The position numbers and the translations under genes are program-made. A model generated the notes under the pieces. It saw nothing but the letters and a program-made list of their open reading frames with translations, did not search any database and was not told the origin of the DNA. A DNA stretch of 62,783 nucleotides from JADGHX01 sp035760965 (lineage in GTDB: Bacteria > Pseudomonadota > Gammaproteobacteria > Steroidobacterales > Steroidobacteraceae). The stretch is taken from positions 1-62,783 of the forward strand of contig DASTRY010000075.1 in NCBI GenBank assembly GCA_035760965.1. Reading direction: 5' to 3'. Shown here in pieces: positions 57,601 to 62,783 of this stretch; position 1 is the first letter of the stretch, and every line of letters starts with the position of its first letter.

Positions 57601-58614
57601 TCAAAACAGACAAAGTGGATTGATGGGTGCCGCCGTGGCGCCCGGGATGCGCAGCGGCGCAGTGGTCAGCAGATATTCCCACCGCCCCAAGCGCTCGCAC
57701 GTCTGCGCAAGCTCCGTCAGCGAAGGCCAGTCGAGGATCGGCAGACCCATGGCAACCAGCCCGATCATGTGCATGGCGGAGGTGAAGCGCTTGCTCGGAT
57801 AAGGGAGCTTTTCGATGCAGTCTCCGCCGTACACGGACACTTGGCGCTTGTGCATCCACTCGACGCATTCCGCGTGCAGGCCGGCGCGCGGATAGATGTC
57901 CTGCTCGCCGAGCTTCGCTTCCATCACCTCCATGCCCGTGCGCACGAAGATGGCGTCGCCCGATTGCACGCGCACTTTTTGGCGCGCCTCGGCCGCTTCG
58001 AAGTCCGCCACGGTGACGTACTCATCGGGCTCGTACCAGTCGACCTTGCGCGCGGCGGCCACATCGAGCAGCACGCCGCGCGTGAAGATGCCGTCCCTTT
58101 GCGCGTACACCGACCCCCACTTCGCGCCGCCGCCCGAGAACGTGTCCTCGACCTTGCGACCGTTGTAGAGCATGCCGTCGACCGAGAAGTGGCAGAGCGC
58201 GTCCATGTGCGTGACGGTCATGCCGTGCGAGGCCAGCGAGAAGAAGTCCGTTCGCGATATCCCGTTCCGTCCCGGATACAGCATGTGCAGATCGAGCGGC
58301 TGCGGGTTGGTCTTCGTCTGCTTCGTCAGCAGATCGCGCCCGACCGAGACGACTTCTCCGGTCTTGACGAGCTTCGCCGCGGCGATGCGCTTCTGCGGCG
58401 TGATGTAGTTGAGCGTGCCGAGCTCATCGTCGGCACCCCAGCGGCCCGCGTTCGAGCAGCGCTCGAACATCGCTTGCAGCTCCTCCTCCGTGAGATCGCG
58501 AGCGCGCTTGGTGGCCGTCATCGACGCCGAACCCTGCGCGCGAACGCCTGCCGATGCGGCTGCAGCGAAGAGACTCGCCGCTCCGATGAACTGCCGTCTG
58601 GTGATATCAGTCAC
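57601..58614 (-). CDS. Cyclase/kynurenine-formamidase-like metal hydrolase (PF04199)
   Basis: 337 residues from a GTG with GGGGAG seven bases upstream. A Tat-like signal (RRQFIGAASLFAAAASAGVRAQ) begins the protein. HGMTVTHMDALCHF (metal-binding HxxxD) and HAECVEWMHKRQVSVYGGDCIE match the cyclase family, whose members hydrolyse cyclic amides or lactones with a metal. Localisation to the periplasm is unusual for the family. The substrate is unknown. Confidence 0.83.
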   Translation of the reverse strand: MTDITRRQFIGAASLFAAAASAGVRAQGSASMTATKRARDLTEEELQAMFERCSNAGRWGADDELGTLNYITPQKRIAAAKLVKTGEVVSVGRDLLTKQTKTNPQPLDLHMLYPGRNGISRTDFFSLASHGMTVTHMDALCHFSVDGMLYNGRKVEDTFSGGGAKWGSVYAQRDGIFTRGVLLDVAAARKVDWYEPDEYVTVADFEAAEARQKVRVQSGDAIFVRTGMEVMEAKLGEQDIYPRAGLHAECVEWMHKRQVSVYGGDCIEKLPYPSKRFTSAMHMIGLVAMGLPILDWPSLTELAQTCERLGRWEYLLTTAPLRIPGATAAPINPLCLF

Positions 58615-58628
58615 GGTGCGCTCCCCTG

Positions 58629-59153
58629 TTACTGCCCGGTGCTCGTCGGATCCGTTGCCACGACCCGGCGCTTGAACTTCCAGCGGCCGTCCTCGCGCAC
58701 GAATGTGTCCTCGTAGTAGCCGCCGCGAAAGATCACCGGCTCCTTGTGCACGCCGTTCACGACGAACGTCCAGCGCGACCACGCCTGCGCGGAGTCCGGA
58801 CCGGTGAGCTCGATCGCGAAGTTCGACATGATGTGGTACGCGCCGGGAAACACACTCGGCGGATAGCCCTTCTCCGCCATGGCGCGGATCGCATCCGGCC
58901 CTTGATAGGACTGCACGCCGCCGGCGCCGCCGACCCACACGCCATCCTTCGCAAACAGATTCGCGTACGCCGTGAAATCCCGCTTGTCGAAGTTGCGACC
59001 GTACGCGACGAGCAGCTCGCGGATGGCTTCGATGTCCTCCATGCGCTGCAAGCGCTGCTCGATCGACGGCGGCTTCGCTGCGTAGCTCCACGCGCCCGCG
59101 AGTCCGAGAAGAACTGCAAGCAGACCCAGGAACGAAAGACGATATCGGCTCAT
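58629..59153 (-). CDS. Exported SnoaL/NTF2-like protein
   Basis: 174 residues. After a signal anchor (FLGLLAVLLGLAGAWSY) an NTF2 fold of the SnoaL kind is visible: LQRMEDIEAIRELLVAYGRNFDKRDFTAYANLFAKDGVW and FRGGYYEDTFVREDGRWKFKRRVV. Such proteins are small dehydratases or isomerases, or dead-end binding domains. Its ATG overlaps the TonB receptor stop as TGATG; the next gene starts after 14 bases. Confidence 0.82.
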   Translation of the reverse strand: MSRYRLSFLGLLAVLLGLAGAWSYAAKPPSIEQRLQRMEDIEAIRELLVAYGRNFDKRDFTAYANLFAKDGVWVGGAGGVQSYQGPDAIRAMAEKGYPPSVFPGAYHIMSNFAIELTGPDSAQAWSRWTFVVNGVHKEPVIFRGGYYEDTFVREDGRWKFKRRVVATDPTSTGQ

Positions 59154-61297
59154 CAGCGGCTGCCTCCGAAGTTGTACTCGAACGAGACACCGTATTGCCG
59201 CGGCGGCATCAAGAACGCATTGTCACCGGGCCGCGAGGTCGGCAGCTGTCCCTGGCGAATCACCGCTTTGTCTTCGAGATTGAGCACGAAGGCGCCGATC
59301 TTCCACGCCCTGCCGGGGAAGAGGTAGCTGACATTCGCGCCGGTGCGCGTATACGCCTCCTGATAGGACGCGGCGAAATTGTTGTTCGAGGTGTAGTTGC
59401 CCGGCACGTACTGCGAATCGATTTTCGCGCGCAGCTCGCCGCCGTTCGCGAGATTGAAGATGTGCTGATAGGCCGCGCCGATCGTGTACTTGGGCGCGTT
59501 GCCGGGCCGATTCGAGCCGAGCTCGAACTCCGCGTGCAGCAGCGTCAGCGCGAGATCGAGCTGCCCACCGGTGAAGACGCGCGCGGAGGATTCGAATTCC
59601 GCGCCGTAGAAGATCGCGTTCTGCACGTTGATCGTCGTGAAGAAGCTGCCCGGGAAGAAGCCGCGAGGATCGCGCGCCGTCGTGATGGCCTGGTAGTTGT
59701 CGTACTCGTAGTAGAAGGCCTCGCCGTTCACTTGCAGCCGGTTCTCGAGGAAGCGGTTCTTCGAGCCGAGCTGATACGCCAGGATCTTTTCCGGCCCGTA
59801 GACCTCGACCAATCCGATGCCCGCGGGCACCTGATTCACGCCGCCGGACTTGAAGCCATTGCTCACCGTGGCATAGAGCATGGAGTCCGGCGCCCACTTG
59901 TAGGTGATGCCGCCTTTCCATGTGGGCCGCTTCTCGGTGAGCGGCGTGTCGCCTGTCGCGACGGTGGTGGGGATCGTGCCCGTCGAATCGTATGCCGTGG
60001 AAAGACCCGGCGTGTCCTTGCGCTCGTACGTGTAGCGCGCGCCGGCGACCACGCTCAGCGCCGAGGTCACGGGAATGGTCACGTCGCCGAAGATGGCCTC
60101 GGATTCGACCGTGCCGTTGGGGATGCGCAGACGCACACCGGGGCGCTGGTTGTAGTCGAAGTACTCGAGCGTGTTGAGCTTCTCGCGTGCGTAGAAAAGC
60201 CCGGTCACCCACGAGAATTTCGCATCGGACTGCGACGCGAGCCGGATTTCCTGCGTGTAGAACTTGTCCTTGTGAATCGGTCGGTAGTCGGTCGCGTAGT
60301 CCCAGACATATCGATTCGACATGTCGTACTTGTGGTAATTCGTGAGTGAGGTGAGCGTGGCCCAGCTCGTGCGGTAGTTCAGCTCGACGTACGCGCTGTA
60401 GTTGTCGCGCGTCAGATAGTTCGGATTCTCGCCGCGCTGCCCTTCCGGCGTGCCGAACGTGCCGGGGGCGCCGAATCCGGCATAAGGCCGCCACGGATAG
60501 CCGGCGCACGCGGGTTTGTCGGAACGCGGCGGACAATACGAGATGCCGACGCCGGTGTCGTCGATCTTGGAGTACTCGAGCGTCGCGAGCACGTCGAAGT
60601 TGTCGCTGGGCGCCACGAGCATGCGCAAGCGCGCGGCCCAGTTGTCGGTGCCTTCGGAGCCGTCATCGAAGTACGGATCGCTCTTGTCCGTGGCGACCGC
60701 CGCACGCACGGCCACCTTCTCGCCGAGCGGAACATTGAGCATGACGTTCGTATCGATGGCGTCGTAGTTGCCGAAGGTGGCCGCCGCCGACGCTCGCATC
60801 TCGTTCAGCACCGGTCGGTTGGTGATGATGTTGAGACTGCCGCCGTTGGAGTTGCGGCCGTAGAGCGTGCCCTGCGGGCCGCGCACGACCTCGATGCGCT
60901 CGATGTCGAACATCATCGGCGGCAGCGCCTGCAGGTGCGACATGTAGGTGCCGTCCTGGCTGTACAGCACCGCGGAATCGACGCCGGGCTGGTTGTTCAC
61001 GGTGCCGACGCCGCGAATCAGGATGGAGGACAGCCCGGACTCCGAGAATCTCACACCGGGCAGCTGACTCTCGAGATCGAGCAAGTCCTTGATCCCGTCG
61101 TTCGCCAGCGAGTCGCCCGAGACCGCCGTGATCGAGACGTTCGCATCCTGCAAATTCTCGGTGACTTTGCGCGCGGTGACGGTGATCTCCTGCAGCCCCT
61201 CGCCCGCGGTTTGCGCGAGCAACGGGCCGCTGTGCAGTGTCATGAGTCCCGCCGACAGAAGGGTGTACGCGAGCGTCTGCCTATCGATCGCGAGCAT
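59153..61297 (-). CDS. TonB-dependent outer-membrane receptor
   Basis: 714 residues. Signal sequence (to about LLAQ), a TonB-box-like QEITVTARK, a plug domain (LPGVRFSESGLSSILIRGVG, IERIEVVRGPQGTLYGRNSNGGSLNIIT) and a beta-barrel ending in VSFEYNF with terminal GGSR. It should import a scarce large molecule. The genes behind it suggest that the cargo is the substrate of the downstream cyclase, NTF2 and GMC enzymes rather than iron. Confidence 0.92.
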   Translation of the reverse strand: MLAIDRQTLAYTLLSAGLMTLHSGPLLAQTAGEGLQEITVTARKVTENLQDANVSITAVSGDSLANDGIKDLLDLESQLPGVRFSESGLSSILIRGVGTVNNQPGVDSAVLYSQDGTYMSHLQALPPMMFDIERIEVVRGPQGTLYGRNSNGGSLNIITNRPVLNEMRASAAATFGNYDAIDTNVMLNVPLGEKVAVRAAVATDKSDPYFDDGSEGTDNWAARLRMLVAPSDNFDVLATLEYSKIDDTGVGISYCPPRSDKPACAGYPWRPYAGFGAPGTFGTPEGQRGENPNYLTRDNYSAYVELNYRTSWATLTSLTNYHKYDMSNRYVWDYATDYRPIHKDKFYTQEIRLASQSDAKFSWVTGLFYAREKLNTLEYFDYNQRPGVRLRIPNGTVESEAIFGDVTIPVTSALSVVAGARYTYERKDTPGLSTAYDSTGTIPTTVATGDTPLTEKRPTWKGGITYKWAPDSMLYATVSNGFKSGGVNQVPAGIGLVEVYGPEKILAYQLGSKNRFLENRLQVNGEAFYYEYDNYQAITTARDPRGFFPGSFFTTINVQNAIFYGAEFESSARVFTGGQLDLALTLLHAEFELGSNRPGNAPKYTIGAAYQHIFNLANGGELRAKIDSQYVPGNYTSNNNFAASYQEAYTRTGANVSYLFPGRAWKIGAFVLNLEDKAVIRQGQLPTSRPGDNAFLMPPRQYGVSFEYNFGGSR

Positions 61298-61467
61298 TGG
61301 GCGCCTCGTCCGCTGCTTGAGTTGCGGCGGATGGTGTCCGAAGAGTCCGCGCGTCGCTTTACCGGAAACGAAGCACTCACTTGATCAAAACCGAAGCGCG
61401 CGTCCCCGACGCGTGCCGTCCGGTTTCGCAATCGATGCACTGCGCACGCGCCGGCGCACGCAACCGC

Positions 61468-62783
61468 TCATCGCGCAACATTCACGACCTGAACCGTCGT
61501 GTATTCCTTCAGCCCATCGACGTTGAACTCGACGCCGATGCCCGAGCCCTTGATGCCTCCGAACGGCGCCATGGGATGCAGCGTGCCATGCTGATTGACC
61601 CAGGCCGTGCCGCATTCCAGTTGCGCGGCGTAGCGTGTCGCGAGGTCGACATCATCGCCCCACACCGAGCCGCCGAGCCCGAACTGCAGCGCGTTGGCGC
61701 GCTGTATGGCCTCCTCCACGGTGCGATATTTCAGGATCGGGATGACGGGCCCGAACTGCTCCTCCCGCACGACCCGCATGTCGTCGGTCGCATCGGCAAT
61801 GACGGTCAACGGATAGAAGTAGCCGCGCCCGGTCGGCTTGACTCCGCCGGTGACGATGCGCGCGCCGCGTGCACGCGCGTCTTCTACGTAAGCGATGACC
61901 TTCTCCAGCTGCATGCGATTCGATACGGGGCCGATGAGCGTCGTCGGGTCCAACCCGTTGCCGACGGCGACGCCGCCGACGTACTCCGCAAACCGCGCGA
62001 CGACGTGCTCGTACTGGGACTCGTGCACGTAGAGCCGCTTCAGCGCGGCGCAGGTCTGGCCGCAATTGATGAAGCAACCCCAGAACAGCTTCTCGAGCAG
62101 CGGCTCGATGCGCGTGCCCGGCAGGATGATGCCGGCATCGTTGCCACCCAGCTCGAGGGTGAGGCGCTTCAGCGATGAGGACGCGCCCGCCATCACCTTC
62201 TTGCCGGTCGCCGCCGAGCCCGTGAAGACGATCTTGTCGATGTCGTCATGAAGCACGATGTGGTTGCCCACTTCCGGGCCGCCGGTCACCACGTTCAGCA
62301 CGCCGGGCGGCAACACTTCGTTCGCGAGCTGTACGAGGCGCAGCGTCGAGAGCGGCGTGAACGGCGACGGCTTGATGACAACCGTGCATCCCACACGCAG
62401 CGCCGGCATCACGTGCCATGTGGCAATCAGCAACGGCCAGTTCCACGGCGTGATCGAGCCCACGACGCCGACCGGCTTCCGGCGCGCGACGACGCGGCCC
62501 TGTGCATCGTCCTGAATGATCTCTTCGGGCAAGGAGAGTGACGCGGTGGTTCGGGTCCACGCCGCTGCGCCACCGACTTCCAGATTCGCACCCGGTCCGT
62601 TCTGCGCCTTGCCCTGCTCACGCGTGACGAGCTCGGCGAGCTCTCGATGGTGCTTCTCGATGAGGTCGGCGATCGCCATGAGGCTCGATACGCGCTGCTC
62701 GTCCGGAGTGGCAGACCACGCCGGCAGCGCCGCGCGTGCCGTCGATACCGCCAGATCGACCAACGCCGGCGTGCCTTCCGGAC
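61468..62783 (-). CDS. Aldehyde dehydrogenase (5' end beyond window)
   Basis: At least 438 codons; the reading frame continues past the right edge, so the start is not visible. LTLELGGNDAGIILPG has the catalytic Glu and NCGQTCAALKRLYVHESQY the catalytic Cys; GSITPWNWPLLIATWHVMPALRVGCTVVIKPSPFTPL is the NAD(P)-site loop. It lies 170 bases upstream of the TonB receptor gene in the same direction and probably oxidises aldehydes formed by the GMC enzyme. Confidence 0.93.
   Translation of the reverse strand, partial: PEGTPALVDLAVSTARAALPAWSATPDEQRVSSLMAIADLIEKHHRELAELVTREQGKAQNGPGANLEVGGAAAWTRTTASLSLPEEIIQDDAQGRVVARRKPVGVVGSITPWNWPLLIATWHVMPALRVGCTVVIKPSPFTPLSTLRLVQLANEVLPPGVLNVVTGGPEVGNHIVLHDDIDKIVFTGSAATGKKVMAGASSSLKRLTLELGGNDAGIILPGTRIEPLLEKLFWGCFINCGQTCAALKRLYVHESQYEHVVARFAEYVGGVAVGNGLDPTTLIGPVSNRMQLEKVIAYVEDARARGARIVTGGVKPTGRGYFYPLTVIADATDDMRVVREEQFGPVIPILKYRTVEEAIQRANALQFGLGGSVWGDDVDLATRYAAQLECGTAWVNQHGTLHPMAPFGGIKGSGIGVEFNVDGLKEYTTVQVVNVAR

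Overview
The window is a high-G+C stretch (about two-thirds G+C by eye) of a proteobacterial chromosome: compact genes, many ATGA/TGATG stop-start overlaps, and no tRNA, rRNA, CRISPR, phage or intact insertion sequence that I could find. The mix (TonB receptor next to catabolic flavoenzymes, sulfite dehydrogenase, NsrR/NirK, bufferins, an aa3-type oxidase subunit) suits an aerobic beta- or gammaproteobacterium able to handle nitrogen oxides. The exact lineage is inference and not settled here.

Layout. 1-3 kb: the end of a LysR gene, two SPW-repeat membrane proteins, a small lipoprotein and an exported protein built of nine Cys-pair repeats. 3-8.7 kb: a tripartite metal-efflux RND operon (outer-membrane factor, adaptor, pump). 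9-11.2 kb: a sulfite dehydrogenase pair (sorA-sorB) followed by a decapitated Rpn-family nuclease remnant. 11.4-17.3 kb: flavin-dependent monooxygenase-like enzymes, a cytochrome P460, a quinone oxidoreductase and a GlxA-type AraC regulator. 17.4-21.2 kb: an operon of Tat-exported multicopper oxidase, SCO-type copper chaperone, an unknown exported protein and a small conserved protein. 21.4-31 kb: antiporter, hydrolase, M23 peptidase, two adjacent Ku genes, FMN reductase and MgtE.

31-42.3 kb is the most striking part. A divergent NsrR repressor faces seven collinear genes: two-domain multicopper oxidase, diheme cytochrome c, monoheme cytochrome c, copper nitrite reductase NirK, a CusB-like adaptor, a CusA-like pump and NnrS. 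The first four match the ncgABC-nirK order known from Nitrosomonas europaea. Here they run straight into copper efflux and NnrS genes, and a promoter upstream of the first gene is overlaid by an NsrR-like operator.

42.3-46 kb: a LysR regulator, two small orphan genes and a lone cytochrome oxidase subunit I. Two copies of a 42-bp element precede the second small gene and ctaD. 46-52.8 kb: a thioredoxin-reductase-like flavoprotein, a universal stress protein, a methyltransferase, a bufferin cluster (bufA2-bufB-bufC, copper-binding RiPP) and a YHS protein. 52.9-55.7 kb: serC-serA. 55.9 kb to the end: a catabolic cluster (aldehyde dehydrogenase, TonB receptor, SnoaL-like protein, cyclase/amidohydrolase, GMC oxidoreductase).

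The recurring theme is copper. There are two heavy-metal RND pumps, two multicopper oxidases, NirK, SCO, a bufferin, a YHS protein, a haem-copper oxidase subunit and NnrS. It is combined with defence against nitrogen oxides (NsrR, NirK, NnrS, cytochrome P460).
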